The notes: generated from the sequence alone by a model not told the origin. 64,000 nucleotides of DNA from Muribaculum sp. An289 (GCF_002159555.1 NZ_NFIV01000001.1:248001-312000), one strand, 5' to 3'. Positions 9,538 through 19,082 are shown, counted from the first letter of the stretch. Translations and numbers: made by a program.

Positions 9538-10809
9538 ATGAGTTCAAAGAAAAACGTTCTGGCAATCGCAATCATGTTCGCTCTGTTTTTCATGATAGCT
9601 TTTGTTACCGGCATTCAGAACCCTCTCGGGGTCATCGTCAAATCACATTTCGAGCTTAGCAACTTCCAGTCGCAGTGGGGTACGCTCGCCAATTTCCTCG
9701 CATACCTGTGCATGGGCATACCTTCCGGCATGATGTTGCAGAAAATCGGATACAAGAAAACCGCTCTCGCCGCAGTAGCTGTCGGATTCACCGGAGTACT
9801 GATATCTTTCCTGTCCGGAGTGGCCGACAATTTTTACATTTACCTGCTCGGAGCATTCATTTCCGGATTTTCGATGTGTATGCTCAATACGGTCGTGAAC
9901 CCGATGCTCAACACCCTCGGAGGCGGAGGCAACAAAGGAAACCAGCTCATACAGTTCGGAGGCTCCATCAACTCCATAGCGGCGACCCTCGCGCCTGTCC
10001 TCGGAGGCTATCTCATAGGTAATCTCGCCGGGGCGCAAATCTCAAACGCCAACCCTGTATTCTACCTTGCCATGGGCATTTTTGCAGCGGCATTCATCGT
10101 GCTCGCACTCTCGAAAATACCTGAGCCTTACATAATCAAGAAAGAGGAAGGCCAGGCCAAGGAAAAACACAGCGCCTTATCGTTCAGGCATTTCAAACTC
10201 GGAATCATCGCCATATTCATCTATGTGGGAGTCGAAGTCGGCATTCCAAACATCATGAACCTGTTCATGACGGATCCGGCAAGCGGAGCTGGCATAGACC
10301 CTACCATTGCAGGAACGGTCGTCGGAACATATTGGCTGCTGATGCTTGTCGGAAGGCTTATCGGCGGAGTATTGGGAGGCAAGATTTCGAGCAAGGCCAT
10401 GCTTACGGCCGTTTCGACACTCGGCATCATACTGATTTGCCTGGCAATTTTCCTTCCGAGCCACAATCTGATAAACATGCCGGTATTCAAGAGCGACCTG
10501 TCCTTCGGACTTGCCGAAGTACCAGTCAACTGCCTGCTGCTCGTGCTCTGCGGCCTCTGCACGTCGGTAATGTGGGGAGGAATATTCAACCTTGCAGTCG
10601 AGGGACTCGGCAAATATACATCGGCGGCATCCGGAATATTCATGATGATGGTATGCGGAGGCGGCATACTTCCTGCCATCCAGGGAGCAATCGCTGACGG
10701 AATAGGCTTCCTCAACAGTTACTGGCTCCTCGTAGCCGGACTCGCCTACATACTTTTCTTTGCCGTAGCCGGTTCAAGAAACGTAAACAAGGATATTCCT
10801 ACAGAATAA
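9538..10809 (+). CDS. Sugar:H+ symporter, FucP-like MFS transporter
   Basis: 423-residue inner-membrane protein with about 12 hydrophobic segments. The N-terminus ends its first helix in FFMIAFVTGIQNPLGVI and continues with SNFQSQWGTLANFLAYLCMG, as in the FHS (FucP/glucose-galactose permease) family. MLNTVVNPMLNTLGGGGNKG in the fourth-fifth helix loop is a family hallmark. The next gene encodes a ROK kinase, so the likely substrate is glucose or another hexose rather than fucose; the sugar itself cannot be read from the sequence. It has its own promoter and shares the terminator after the kinase. Confidence 0.88.
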   Translation: MSSKKNVLAIAIMFALFFMIAFVTGIQNPLGVIVKSHFELSNFQSQWGTLANFLAYLCMGIPSGMMLQKIGYKKTALAAVAVGFTGVLISFLSGVADNFYIYLLGAFISGFSMCMLNTVVNPMLNTLGGGGNKGNQLIQFGGSINSIAATLAPVLGGYLIGNLAGAQISNANPVFYLAMGIFAAAFIVLALSKIPEPYIIKKEEGQAKEKHSALSFRHFKLGIIAIFIYVGVEVGIPNIMNLFMTDPASGAGIDPTIAGTVVGTYWLLMLVGRLIGGVLGGKISSKAMLTAVSTLGIILICLAIFLPSHNLINMPVFKSDLSFGLAEVPVNCLLLVLCGLCTSVMWGGIFNLAVEGLGKYTSAASGIFMMMVCGGGILPAIQGAIADGIGFLNSYWLLVAGLAYILFFAVAGSRNVNKDIPTE

Positions 10810-10837
10810 TTCACAATACCTTTTATATTATATCGAC

Positions 10838-11803
10838 ATGAACGAAGGACTCAAACCGTATGTAATCGGTATCGACATAGGAGGCCAGACGACAAAAATG
10901 GGAATTGTCGACGCCCGCGGCAACGTACTCGCGAAAAACGTCGTGCGGACGGACACCCATGACGAAGTCGGACCCTATCTCGAAGATGTAAAAAACGGGC
11001 TGAAAGAACTTATAAGCCATGCAGGTGCAGAAGGCATGGTACGCGGAATAGGCGTAGGCGCACCTAATGCCAATTATTATACAGGAGAAATAGCCAACGC
11101 TGTAAACATATCATGGTCGGCCAGGAACGGGGCGACTCCGCTTGCAAGGCTTCTGTCCGAGAAAATGGATGGCCTGCCGGTCGTGATAACCAACGATGCC
11201 AACGCCGCCGCGATGGGTGAAATGACATACGGGGCAGCCAAAGGCATGAAAGACTTCATAATGATTACCCTCGGCACGGGGATAGGTTCCGGGATAGTCA
11301 TAAACGGGCAGATTCTATACGGACACGACGGTTTCGCCGGAGAACTCGGGCACACCTGCGCCGTGAGGGGCGGAAGGGCCTGCAACTGCGGAAGGAACGG
11401 TTGCCTCGAAACCTACTGTTCCGCTATCGGTGTCGCACGCACAGCCCGAGAATGGCTTGAGACCTATCCGGATGCCCGGACGGTGCTCAGAGGGAAGGTA
11501 GACATAACCTCAAAGGACATTTATGAGGCGGCCGCCAGAGGTGACGAATTTGCAAAGAAAATTTTCGATTTTACCGGAAGGATACTGGGAGAAAACATCG
11601 CGGATTTCGTCGCATTCAGCGCGCCCGAAGCCATAGTGCTGTTCGGAGGGCTTGCAAGGGCCGGGGATTTGCTGCGCATCCCTCTTGAAGAGGCGATGAA
11701 CAAAAACATGCTTTCGATTTGGAAAAATAAAATCAAAATCGTTTTCTCGCAGTTGAAAGAATCCGACGCGGCAATCCTGGGAGCCAGCGCCCTGGCATGG
11801 TAA
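10838..11803 (+). CDS. ROK family sugar kinase (probable glucokinase)
   Basis: 321-residue cytosolic kinase expected to phosphorylate the sugar imported by the neighbouring MFS protein, using ATP. The phosphate-1 motif IGIDIGGQTTKMGIVD is at the N-terminus. VITNDANAAAMGE carries the catalytic aspartate region, and ITLGTGIGSGIVI is the phosphate-2/adenosine region. The ROK zinc motif is complete as GHTC...CNCGRNGCLETYCSA. There is no N-terminal helix-turn-helix, so it is an enzyme rather than a ROK repressor. It starts 28 bases after the transporter stop. Confidence 0.9.
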   Translation: MNEGLKPYVIGIDIGGQTTKMGIVDARGNVLAKNVVRTDTHDEVGPYLEDVKNGLKELISHAGAEGMVRGIGVGAPNANYYTGEIANAVNISWSARNGATPLARLLSEKMDGLPVVITNDANAAAMGEMTYGAAKGMKDFIMITLGTGIGSGIVINGQILYGHDGFAGELGHTCAVRGGRACNCGRNGCLETYCSAIGVARTAREWLETYPDARTVLRGKVDITSKDIYEAAARGDEFAKKIFDFTGRILGENIADFVAFSAPEAIVLFGGLARAGDLLRIPLEEAMNKNMLSIWKNKIKIVFSQLKESDAAILGASALAW

Positions 11804-11836
11804 TGCGTAAAACGGGGATATTGCAATAATATTCAA

Positions 11837-11877
11837 AAGGAGGCCGTGCATTTTCGCATAGCCTCCTTCGGTTTTTC
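11837..11877 (+). terminator. Terminator after the ROK kinase (possibly bidirectional)
   Basis: AAGGAGGC (11837-11844) pairs with GCCTCCTT (11861-11868), followed by CGGTTTTT. On the minus strand the same stem ends in TTTTG, so it may also stop transcripts from the convergent lipoprotein gene. Confidence 0.8.
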
Positions 11878-11907
11878 CGTTCCCTGGCAGATTTTGTTTA
11901 TCGAAGA

Positions 11908-12636
11908 TTATGCATTTATCGTTATGGGTATAAATTTTCCCGGATTGCCGAATTCATCTACAGCAACGACAAAAAGCATTACAAACATATCGGCTGGGAT
12001 ACCGCTGCTTATCACAAAGTCTTCGCCGGCCTCTTTTGCCGCCAGATAGTCTTCATAATCATACACATCCTCACCTCCGGCCAAGACATCTCCGATATAT
12101 TTATCATAAGGGATATTACCTTCGTTAGACAAAACATTCTGCTCCGTATATATTTTCATCATCATATCGGAAGCCCCTCCTATCAAAGTGACGGATTCGA
12201 CAATCAGCGAAATCCGGCCTGCATCATCTTTGAACGGCTGTCCGGTAAAATCGATTTCTACTTCGGCATAACCTACCTGTGATATCTTCATACAGGATTT
12301 TGCCCCGTCATCATACAGCAAATCTATTACGGCACTTCTTTCTTCCGTATCCTCATTCTTATAGATATCCATGTGCAGAATCTCACCGTCCAGACGTAAA
12401 GAAAGCCAATCTTCGCTTATCTCAGAAAGTCCTTTGACTTTCCCTACCTTGATTTCCTCTGACTCCGAAGTACCGGCAAATGAAAACAGCAAAGTAGTAT
12501 CGCCCAATTTAAATACTTCTTCAGTATTCCCTCCTGTCTCCTGAGAAGGATCTTTCCCGGAATTATTGAATTTATCACACCCACCTATCCCGAAACACAT
12601 AAAAGGGATAAAGGCTAAAAACAGATATTTTTTCAT
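11908..12636 (-). CDS. Hypothetical lipoprotein downstream of the C10 protease
   Basis: 242 residues. The signal MKKYLFLAFIPFMCFGIGGC has lipobox GIGGC; the residues after Cys (DKFNN, then a Ser/Gly/Glu-rich linker) fit an exported lipoprotein. The remainder is predicted beta-rich with acidic bias, and contains a BACON-like first half ending KSCMKISQVGYAEVEIDF. It starts 19 bases after the C10 protease stop, so the two form an operon. In other Bacteroidales, C10 proteases are often paired with small inhibitor lipoproteins; such a role here is only an inference from position. Base composition is more AT-rich than the genome around it. Confidence 0.75.
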   Translation of the reverse strand: MKKYLFLAFIPFMCFGIGGCDKFNNSGKDPSQETGGNTEEVFKLGDTTLLFSFAGTSESEEIKVGKVKGLSEISEDWLSLRLDGEILHMDIYKNEDTEERSAVIDLLYDDGAKSCMKISQVGYAEVEIDFTGQPFKDDAGRISLIVESVTLIGGASDMMMKIYTEQNVLSNEGNIPYDKYIGDVLAGGEDVYDYEDYLAAKEAGEDFVISSGIPADMFVMLFVVAVDEFGNPGKFIPITINA

Positions 12637-12655
12637 AAAATTTCAATTTTTTATA

Positions 12656-14014
12656 TTATTTCCTTATTTTCCCATAATAACCAATCTGATAACTATAATT
12701 ACCTGGATCATTAATAACTTCACTTTTTACATTAGGATCAAAATACGAAGGACCTTTGTTAGTATTATAAACATCTGCCAAATAATATCCGTCTGCATAT
12801 CCTCCCCATCCGAAGTTACACAGGAAATAATAAGTTATATTAAATAAATCATAATATTTAACACTCATTAATCCATGCAAGAGCCAGATATGCCCACTCC
12901 CATCTTCATATGAACACGGAATTACTACCGGAGGATCCGTGCCGATGATATCATAATCCTTAGCTTGAACAAAACAATAGTACCCATTACTTAATTCTTC
13001 CAGAAGTTCATCGAAAAAAATCCATGAACCTCCGTTTGAAAAGTTAAAATTCAACAGAGTATTATCTATATTATAACTATAGGCAGCAGTGCCATAAGGG
13101 CTATATATATTATCTAAATTCTCGGGAAGCCCTAACTGTTGCATCAGTCGGGCTATCTGAAGCATTGCGGAATCAGGTTCCGGCTCATACATAACAGATT
13201 CCCGAATAAGAGGCGGGGTAATAGAATCATTGCCTCCACCTATTTCTATGGGATCTGCTGATATTGGCGGAGCTACTGGAGGTTCATAATTATTGCTCGC
13301 TTCTATCATTGCATCCCAGTCGAAGGTATAACCATTATAAGATTCCGGATATTTATAACATGCCATCAACTGCGCTATTACCGTACCAGTACAACCGGTC
13401 AAACACTTATATCCAGATACCGAATCAACAGGGCACAAATAATTGTACGGATAATATTGGTCCCATTTTACCGGACAGTATCCGTTAACCATTTCAGTTA
13501 TATAAACATCACCATAGATTAAATAACCTTTATCCGTTATCTGATCTGAATTCAACGTATCCAATGTCACTGTAATGTAGTCATTCAATTTGGACATGTA
13601 TATCGCCAAACCCGGATTATCTATGGAGTCTCCCGCATTAAGGTTACCTTTGAACGTATAGGCCAATAGCGGCGCAATACGCCTATCAGCAGACATTATA
13701 GCAAAACCTGACTCGTTTTCGAAATTAAAAACATGGACAGTTGGACTCTCATCTCCCGACTTAGTTTCCGTTGAAAGAGTCATACTGTAACGGCCGGATA
13801 TCGTCTTTTGCATACTTTCATCTCCGGATTTCGTACCAAGGGCATTCATTCTCTCCATTATCTCAAGCAGCATGTCCTCTGCCTCATCAATACTTACAGA
13901 CACTTTATTGCTTTCAGATTTGTTTGGAATATCCGTGGAACCAAACTTATTACAAGCGTTTAGAATTATGGTTGCCAATATCATCAAACTGACAATTTTT
14001 ATATTCATTTTCAT
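12656..14014 (-). CDS. C10 (streptopain-like) cysteine protease, lipoprotein
   Basis: 452 residues. The lipoprotein signal has lipobox LNAC (Cys21). A propeptide of the Spi/C10 type follows (about residues 40-175, with FAIMSADRRIAPLLAYT). The catalytic domain starts near PVKWDQYYPYN. The nucleophile is Cys208 in TGCTGTVIAQLM. The catalytic histidine is His375 in GHIWLLHG, and the NFGWGG stretch about 15 residues later is the family's Trp motif. An insert rich in Pro/Glu sits near residues 230-275. Relatives are secreted or cell-surface proteases such as SpeB, interpain and Bfp. The gene is clearly AT-richer than its neighbours, which suggests recent acquisition. It heads a two-gene operon with the lipoprotein downstream. 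Confidence 0.88.
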   Translation of the reverse strand: MKMNIKIVSLMILATIILNACNKFGSTDIPNKSESNKVSVSIDEAEDMLLEIMERMNALGTKSGDESMQKTISGRYSMTLSTETKSGDESPTVHVFNFENESGFAIMSADRRIAPLLAYTFKGNLNAGDSIDNPGLAIYMSKLNDYITVTLDTLNSDQITDKGYLIYGDVYITEMVNGYCPVKWDQYYPYNYLCPVDSVSGYKCLTGCTGTVIAQLMACYKYPESYNGYTFDWDAMIEASNNYEPPVAPPISADPIEIGGGNDSITPPLIRESVMYEPEPDSAMLQIARLMQQLGLPENLDNIYSPYGTAAYSYNIDNTLLNFNFSNGGSWIFFDELLEELSNGYYCFVQAKDYDIIGTDPPVVIPCSYEDGSGHIWLLHGLMSVKYYDLFNITYYFLCNFGWGGYADGYYLADVYNTNKGPSYFDPNVKSEVINDPGNYSYQIGYYGKIRK

Positions 14015-14066
14015 ATAAATTCAATTTCTTAATGTATTTTTTTTAGATTCCAACGCTCTACTTGTA

Positions 14067-14162
14067 TTCCGGGCACGTCATACCCGGAAAGAAATTTCGA
14101 ATTTGTTCTTTCCGAGAATGGCCAGCTTCCTGGACGTGGTCATATGGTATAGACTTACCATA
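14067..14162 (-). other. Hairpin-rich leader upstream of the C10 protease
   Basis: The 330-bp gap between 14015 and 14344 has no gene. Within it, TTCCGGG (14067-14073)/CCCGGAA (14083-14089) and TATGGTA (14143-14149)/TACCATA (14156-14162) are perfect short inverted repeats that would fold in the protease leader transcript. No convincing TAnnTTTG element was found for the protease. Confidence 0.4.
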
Positions 14163-14260
14163 AACTAATAAAACGACTTAAGACTCGAACGGCCGCAATT
14201 TAATATTTTTTTTCACAAAAACAATGTTTTATCTATTTTTTTGCGCAATTTTTAAGAAAC

Positions 14261-14288
14261 GCCCCAAAAGTCAATGACTTTAAGGGGC
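14261..14288 (-). terminator. Hairpin after the 14.3-15.0 kb lipoprotein gene
   Basis: GCCCCAAAAGTCA (14261-14273) pairs with TGACTTTAAGGGGC (14275-14288) with one bulge. On the minus strand it is followed by GTTTCTTAAAAATT, a moderate U-rich tail. Confidence 0.6.
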
Positions 14289-14344
14289 ATCCTTTTGATT
14301 TTTCCGTTCCTTGACGGTTCACGTCCGTGCAGCGCCGGATTCTC

Positions 14345-15040
14345 CTATTCGAAGGTCATCTCAAAATCCCCTTCGATCGTGATTCCCTCTCCGATGAACC
14401 TGATTGTAATTGTGTGGGTTCCGGGCTGTTCGGGCTGCTGAAGGAATTCGATAATGGAATTTGAATCAATCAGTATCAAATCATTTTCCGTTATTTCGCC
14501 GATTGGCTTGTCTATCCTTCTGAATCCGTTGCAGTAATAAGGAGGCCCGCTAAAATCTTTCATGGGATTCCAGTAATCCGGGCATGACACGTTTAATGTG
14601 CGTGAATCCGGACATCCTGCATTGATATATTCCCAAGCTGACGCACCATGGAAAACTGCTATGTCAGCAAGGGATGCTCCTGCCTTATGTCCGGCATCGA
14701 AGTCCTTGTCGCTTGTGATTTCGATTCCGGTAAATTCGATGGCAATAGCTCCTGTCGGTTCAATAAGGGTAGAGTTGAAGGTAGTGTCCCCGTATTTTTC
14801 CATCAGGATATGTTTCTCTTCATCAGTGGCAGAATCCCCTCTGATCAGTACTTTAAGGCTGTCGGCATCTCCTCTCTGTATGTCCAATTCGCATGGGTAA
14901 ATGTAACTTATCAAAAACCCTTCACTATTGACAGCTCCGGTAATGTTGTCGTCGTTTCCCAGATCCTTGTCGTTTCCTCCGTGCCTTTCGCAAGATGCGC
15001 ATAATAAAACGCACAATATTATGGCAGATATTCTTTTCAT
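14345..15040 (-). CDS. Hypothetical lipoprotein
   Basis: 231 residues from MKRISAIILCVLLCASCERHG; lipobox CASC. The frame is open 36 codons further upstream, but the lipoprotein signal and the promoter between those two points argue for the inner start. The mature part begins with an Asp/Gly/Asn-rich linker, then carries no motif I recognise. It contains several Cys residues (PCELD, GCPDSR, VSCPDYW, YYCNGF) that could form disulfides. The C-terminus HTITIRFIGEGITIEGDFEMTFE is a predicted beta-hairpin. It has its own promoter and terminator, so it is a single-gene unit. Confidence 0.75.
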   Translation of the reverse strand: MKRISAIILCVLLCASCERHGGNDKDLGNDDNITGAVNSEGFLISYIYPCELDIQRGDADSLKVLIRGDSATDEEKHILMEKYGDTTFNSTLIEPTGAIAIEFTGIEITSDKDFDAGHKAGASLADIAVFHGASAWEYINAGCPDSRTLNVSCPDYWNPMKDFSGPPYYCNGFRRIDKPIGEITENDLILIDSNSIIEFLQQPEQPGTHTITIRFIGEGITIEGDFEMTFE

Positions 15041-15066
15041 GATGATATGTTTAAGGTCCAATATCA

Positions 15067-15097
15067 CAAATATAAGAAAATTATGGCACAAAACAAA
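15067..15097 (-). promoter_or_regulatory. Promoter of the 14.3 kb lipoprotein gene
   Basis: On the minus strand TTTG (15097-15094), a 19-base spacer, TATATTTG (15074-15067); the start codon is 26 bases downstream. Confidence 0.7.
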
Positions 15098-15132
15098 TTT
15101 CAGATATTTTGTTTTACGAAAAGGGGCTGCAC

Positions 15133-15165
15133 AAAAAAACTGCGGCACATATTGGTACCGCAGCC
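15133..15165 (-). terminator. Intrinsic terminator of the rpsO-pnp unit
   Basis: On the minus strand CTGCGG (15163-15158), a 12-base loop, CCGCAG (15145-15140), then seven T (15139-15133). It lies 34 bases after the pnp stop. Confidence 0.88.
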
Positions 15166-15198
15166 TTTTATTATCATTTCCGTACGTACCGGAAAATC

Positions 15199-17457
15199 TT
15201 ATTCTTGCGTATTTCCGCCCTGCCTTCTCGGCTTGCGAGGGCCTCTGTCCGCACCTCTTCTGTCGCCTTTGTCACCGTCGCGGCGTGAAGGACGCGGCCG
15301 ACGCTCGGGTTCTACGTAACCTTCCGGTTTTTCCAGAAGAGCCCTGCGGGAAAGACGCATCTTGTTGTTCTTAGGGTCGATTTCCAACAGTTTTACTTCC
15401 ACTTCGTCACCGACTTTGAGAACGTCCTCAACCTTGTCCGTCTTGCCCCAGCCGATTTCTGAAATGTGCAGCAACCCTTCCTTGCCTGGCAGGATTTCGA
15501 TGAAAGCACCGAATTCGAGAATGGATTTTACCGTACCTTTATATACCTTTCCGACTTCCGGCACGGCCACGATGCCTTTAATCCATTCAAGGGCTGCATC
15601 CATTGACTGCTTGTCATTGCCGAATATATCGACAACGCCTTCCGTAACACCGCCTTCCTTAGCCTCTTCGGTAATGGTTATGATAGTATTGGTTTCCTTC
15701 TGAATCTTCTGTATGACTTCTCCGCCCTTGCCGATTATCGCACCGATGAATTCGCCAGGAACCCTGATCTGGACAATGCGAGGTACGTGAGGCTTGTATT
15801 CAGCGCGCGGTTCGCTTATGCACTTGAGCATTTCGCCCATGATATGCATCCTGCCGCGGCGTGCCTGCTCCAACGCCCTTTCAAGGACATCGTATGAAAG
15901 GCCGTCCACCTTGATATCCATCTGGGTCGCTGTTATGCCGTCTTTGGTGCCGGCTACCTTGAAGTCCATGTCGCCGAGATGATCCTCATCGCCGAGTATA
16001 TCCGAAAGAATCGCGTATTTTCCTGTAGCCGAGTCGGAAATGAGTCCCATGGCTATGCCGGCTACCGGTTTCTTGATTTTCACACCGGCATCCATCAGGG
16101 CCAAACAGCCGGCGCAGACGGTAGCCATTGAAGAAGAACCGTTGGATTCGAGGATATCCGAAACCACGCGTACCGCATAAGGGTTTTCCTCTCCGAGCGG
16201 TACCATAGGTTTCAAAGCCCTGTAAGCCAGGTTGCCATGGCCGATTTCGCGGCGGCCGACTCCTCTCTGAGCCTTTGCTTCGCCTGTAGAGAAAGGAGGG
16301 AAATTGTAATGGAGAACGAACTGTTCCGTACCCTGCACGAGCACCTCGTCGAGTTCTTTCATGTCCATCTTCGTTCCGAGAGTGACTGTTGAAAGCGATT
16401 GGGTCTCGCCGCGGGTGAAGATTGCAGAACCATGCGCACAAGGAAGATAATCGACTTCGCACCAGATAGGACGTATCTGCTCGGTGTTCCTGCCGTCAAG
16501 GCGTACACCTTCATCAAGTATCATATTGCGCATCGCCGCCTTCTCGACATCGTGATAATAGCGGGCGAGCATCATCTTCTTCGTTTCACGCTCTTCCTCA
16601 TCAGGAACAAGGGCCGCAAAACATTCTTCGGCAAGGTTTTCAAAGGCTTCGGTCCTTTCCTGCTTGGAAGTGCCGGCCTTCGCTATGGCATAACACCTGT
16701 CGTATGCGTACTGTTTTACCGCCGCACGCAGTTCTTCATCGTTTTCCTCATGGCAGTAGGCACGTTTCGTCACAGTACCCTTTTCTTCCATGAGTTCCAA
16801 CTGTACGCGGCAATGTTTCTTTATCTCTTCATGGGCGAACTTGATGGCCTCCAGCATATCGGCTTCGCTGACCTCTTTCATCTCGCCTTCCACCATCATG
16901 ATATTGTCAAGGGTAGCCGCTACCATAATGTCTATGTCGGCATTCGGCATCTGGCTGAAATTAGGGTTGATTACGAATTTACCGTCAATCCTTGCCACCC
17001 TGACTTCGGATATAGGCCCGTTGAAAGGTATGTCGCTCACGGCGAGGGCCGATGATGCGGCAAGGCCCGCCAAGGCATCCGGCTGGATATCCTTTTCGGC
17101 CGAAATCAGATTGACCGTAACATATACTTCTGCATGGAAATCATCCGGGAAAAGAGGCCTCAAAGCCCTGTCCACAAGGCGCGCAGTAAGGATTTCGGCA
17201 TCGGAAGCCTTTCCTTCCCTCTTCATGAAACCTCCCGGGAAACGCCCGGCGGATGCAAATTTTTCCTTGTATTCGACCTGCAAAGGCATGAAGTCCACAT
17301 CTTCCTTGGCCTCTTTTGCACAGGTCACGGCGGCAAGAAGCATGGTACCGCCCATTTTCACGACTACCGAACCGTCCGCCTGCTTGGCGAGTTTTCCGGT
17401 TTCGATTTCGATTACCCGACCGTCGGATAATTCAATTTTCTTATTTATTATATTCAT
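15199..17457 (-). CDS. pnp: polyribonucleotide nucleotidyltransferase (PNPase)
   Basis: 752-residue phosphorolytic 3'-5' exoribonuclease, part of RNA turnover. Domain order: first RNase PH domain (about 1-210), alpha-helical linker, second RNase PH domain (about 310-540, with [23 protein letters not shown]), KH domain (about 555-615, [19 protein letters not shown]) and S1 domain (about 620-690, [20 protein letters not shown]). The last 50 residues are Arg/Gly/Asp-rich and disordered, a common extension. rpsO lies upstream in the same direction with a terminator between them, the classic rpsO-pnp order. The sequence appears intact. Confidence 0.97.
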   Translation of the reverse strand: MNIINKKIELSDGRVIEIETGKLAKQADGSVVVKMGGTMLLAAVTCAKEAKEDVDFMPLQVEYKEKFASAGRFPGGFMKREGKASDAEILTARLVDRALRPLFPDDFHAEVYVTVNLISAEKDIQPDALAGLAASSALAVSDIPFNGPISEVRVARIDGKFVINPNFSQMPNADIDIMVAATLDNIMMVEGEMKEVSEADMLEAIKFAHEEIKKHCRVQLELMEEKGTVTKRAYCHEENDEELRAAVKQYAYDRCYAIAKAGTSKQERTEAFENLAEECFAALVPDEEERETKKMMLARYYHDVEKAAMRNMILDEGVRLDGRNTEQIRPIWCEVDYLPCAHGSAIFTRGETQSLSTVTLGTKMDMKELDEVLVQGTEQFVLHYNFPPFSTGEAKAQRGVGRREIGHGNLAYRALKPMVPLGEENPYAVRVVSDILESNGSSSMATVCAGCLALMDAGVKIKKPVAGIAMGLISDSATGKYAILSDILGDEDHLGDMDFKVAGTKDGITATQMDIKVDGLSYDVLERALEQARRGRMHIMGEMLKCISEPRAEYKPHVPRIVQIRVPGEFIGAIIGKGGEVIQKIQKETNTIITITEEAKEGGVTEGVVDIFGNDKQSMDAALEWIKGIVAVPEVGKVYKGTVKSILEFGAFIEILPGKEGLLHISEIGWGKTDKVEDVLKVGDEVEVKLLEIDPKNNKMRLSRRALLEKPEGYVEPERRPRPSRRDGDKGDRRGADRGPRKPRRQGGNTQE

Positions 17458-17561
17458 AAAAAACTCCCGGCCTGCCTCTCCCTATGAGAGTCGATTAATA
17501 TTCATGTCGTTTCATCCGTACCATCGGCCGCAGGCCGTTTTGTTAGCCGACAATACAAATA

Positions 17562-17584
17562 AGGGGGCACTTTCAACGCCCCCT
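17562..17584 (-). terminator. Hairpin between rpsO and pnp
   Basis: AGGGGGC (17562-17568) pairs perfectly with GCCCCCT (17578-17584). On the minus strand the stem is followed by TATTTGTATTG. It may act as an attenuating terminator or processing site, as in the E. coli rpsO-pnp gap. Confidence 0.65.
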
Positions 17585-17602
17585 CTCATTCCTATATGGT
17601 CA

Positions 17603-17878
17603 TTACCGACGGAGATTGAGCTCCTTGATAATGCTCCTGTATCTCTCAATGTCAATCTCCTTCAGATAATCGAGGAGACGCCTTCTCTTACCTACAAGCC
17701 TCAGAAGAGCACGCTGTGTGTTGTGGTCCTTCTTGTGCAGCTTCATGTGCTCGGTAAGGTGAGCGATACGGTAGGAAAATAAAGCAACTTGACTCTCTGG
17801 AGAGCCGGTGTCCTTATTAGACTTTCCGTACTTCGCGAAAATCTCTTGCTTTTTCTCTGGAAGTAAATATTCTGCCAT
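17603..17878 (-). CDS. rpsO: 30S ribosomal protein S15
   Basis: 91-residue protein that binds 16S rRNA in the platform of the small subunit. [23 protein letters not shown] is the family signature (here residues 24-46), followed by [25 protein letters not shown]. Length is standard. It precedes pnp, with an intervening hairpin, and has a good promoter upstream. Confidence 0.98.
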   Translation of the reverse strand: MAEYLLPEKKQEIFAKYGKSNKDTGSPESQVALFSYRIAHLTEHMKLHKKDHNTQRALLRLVGKRRRLLDYLKEIDIERYRSIIKELNLRR

Positions 17879-17936
17879 TTCGCAAAAAGATTAAAAATTA
17901 AAATAAATTAACACACTATATTGTCATTTCGAGGCG

Positions 17937-17967
17937 CAAAGATAGCCATTAAATTTTATTTTACAAT
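17937..17967 (-). promoter_or_regulatory. Promoter of rpsO
   Basis: On the minus strand ATTG (17967-17964, one mismatch to TTTG), a 19-base spacer, TATCTTTG (17944-17937), 59 bases before the start codon. Confidence 0.6.
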
Positions 17968-18004
17968 ATTTTTATTTATTTTTGTCTGGTTAAAATGTTG
18001 ATAT

Positions 18005-18934
18005 ATGTATTTTTCCAAAACCGTAACCGATGCCCAGCTCGGGGAAATACACCTAAGGAAACAGGCAGGGATACACGACATAAGGCTCTCGGTACACCCG
18101 CGGAGGGGTATCGTGGTAACCGTCCCGTGGTTCATGAAGTATGAGGACGGGATGGATTTCGTACGTTCCCGGAAGGATTGGATTCTGAAAAACAGGCAGA
18201 GGCAGCAGGAAAGGGTCGACAAGGCCCGGGAGGAAGGCAGGGGCATGCCTATAATCAGGGACGGGGTATCGATTCGCACGCAACATCAGGAAATCATCAT
18301 AAGGCGCTCCCCTCAGGGCACCCTGTTCAGTTTCGACGAAGCATGGGAAAAACCCCTGGACTCATACGGGAAAACGGCTTCCAAACGCCGTGGGACGATA
18401 GGGCAGACGGCCAAGATACTGACTACGGAAAGCGGAACGCTGATGGAGGGAAGCAACAACCGCGGGGCAATCGCAGTCACGAGAATCACCTATCCGTACG
18501 AATGGGGCGATACGCTGAGGCCGGGTTCCATTGAAGAAAGGATGGCCACTGAAAGCATGATAAAGGCGCTGAGAAAAGAAGCTAAGGAATATCTTCCGGC
18601 AAGACTGTCCTGGCTGGCCTCCCGGTACGGTTTCAAATATGACAAGCTGGCCATAAAGAACAACCTCACCAATTGGGGGAGCTGCTCTTCAAAGGGGAAT
18701 ATAAACCTCAACCTGCATCTCGTGCGCCTCCCGTCCGCCCTGTGCGACTTTGTCATTCTGCACGAGCTTTGCCACTTGAAGCATTTCAATCACGGACCGG
18801 CATTCCACAGTCTGTTTTCACAGACCTGCGCCACACACTTCGCCGACCTTATCGGCGAGGGCAAGGAATATCCGGACGGACAGTCGCTGGAAAAGGCATT
18901 TGCAAGGAATTTGAGAAAATATTATCTCTGGTAA
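18005..18934 (+). CDS. YgjP-like (DUF45) metal-dependent hydrolase
   Basis: 309 residues, cytosolic, with the zincin motif HELCHLKHFNHGPAFH (His253, Glu254, His257; a further His downstream). LAIKNNLTNWGSCSSKGNINLN just before it is the second family signature. The N-terminal half (IRLSVHPRRGIVVTVPW, KDWILKNRQRQ) matches the YgjP/M48-related architecture. A segment of about 60 residues in the middle (about 105-165) is Ser/Arg-rich and variable, longer than in E. coli YgjP. The substrate is unknown. The gene stands alone between divergent rpsO and tRNA-Leu. Confidence 0.85.
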   Translation: MYFSKTVTDAQLGEIHLRKQAGIHDIRLSVHPRRGIVVTVPWFMKYEDGMDFVRSRKDWILKNRQRQQERVDKAREEGRGMPIIRDGVSIRTQHQEIIIRRSPQGTLFSFDEAWEKPLDSYGKTASKRRGTIGQTAKILTTESGTLMEGSNNRGAIAVTRITYPYEWGDTLRPGSIEERMATESMIKALRKEAKEYLPARLSWLASRYGFKYDKLAIKNNLTNWGSCSSKGNINLNLHLVRLPSALCDFVILHELCHLKHFNHGPAFHSLFSQTCATHFADLIGEGKEYPDGQSLEKAFARNLRKYYLW

Positions 18935-18967
18935 GAAACTTTATTTTTCTTTTTTCATAAAAAGTCA

Positions 18968-18975
18968 TATCTTTG
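18968..18975 (+). promoter_or_regulatory. -7 element for tRNA-Leu
   Basis: TATCTTTG matches TAnnTTTG and ends 15 bases before the tRNA 5' end; the upstream -33 region is a T-rich run without a clean TTTG. Confidence 0.6.
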
Positions 18976-18990
18976 CAGTCTGTTTACGCA

Positions 18991-19073
18991 GCCCAGGTGG
19001 CGGAATGGTAGACGCGCTAGTTTCAGGTACTAGTGTCAGAGATGATGTGCAGGTTCGAGTCCTGTCCTGGGCA
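18991..19073 (+). tRNA. tRNA-Leu (anticodon CAG)
   Basis: 83-nt class II tRNA. The acceptor stem GCCCAGG pairs with CCTGGGC, with discriminator A at 19073. The anticodon arm CTAGT-TTCAGGT-ACTAG gives anticodon CAG (reads CUG). It has a long variable arm and a T arm CAGG-TTCGAGT-CCTG. The 3' CCA is not encoded. A terminator follows nine bases later, so it is a single-gene transcript. Confidence 0.95.
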
Positions 19074-19082
19074 CTTAATCAA

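Noticed and set aside
15041-15148. Longer start for the 14.3 kb lipoprotein
   Set aside because: The promoter (15067-15097) lies inside this extension and the inner start gives a perfect lipoprotein signal.
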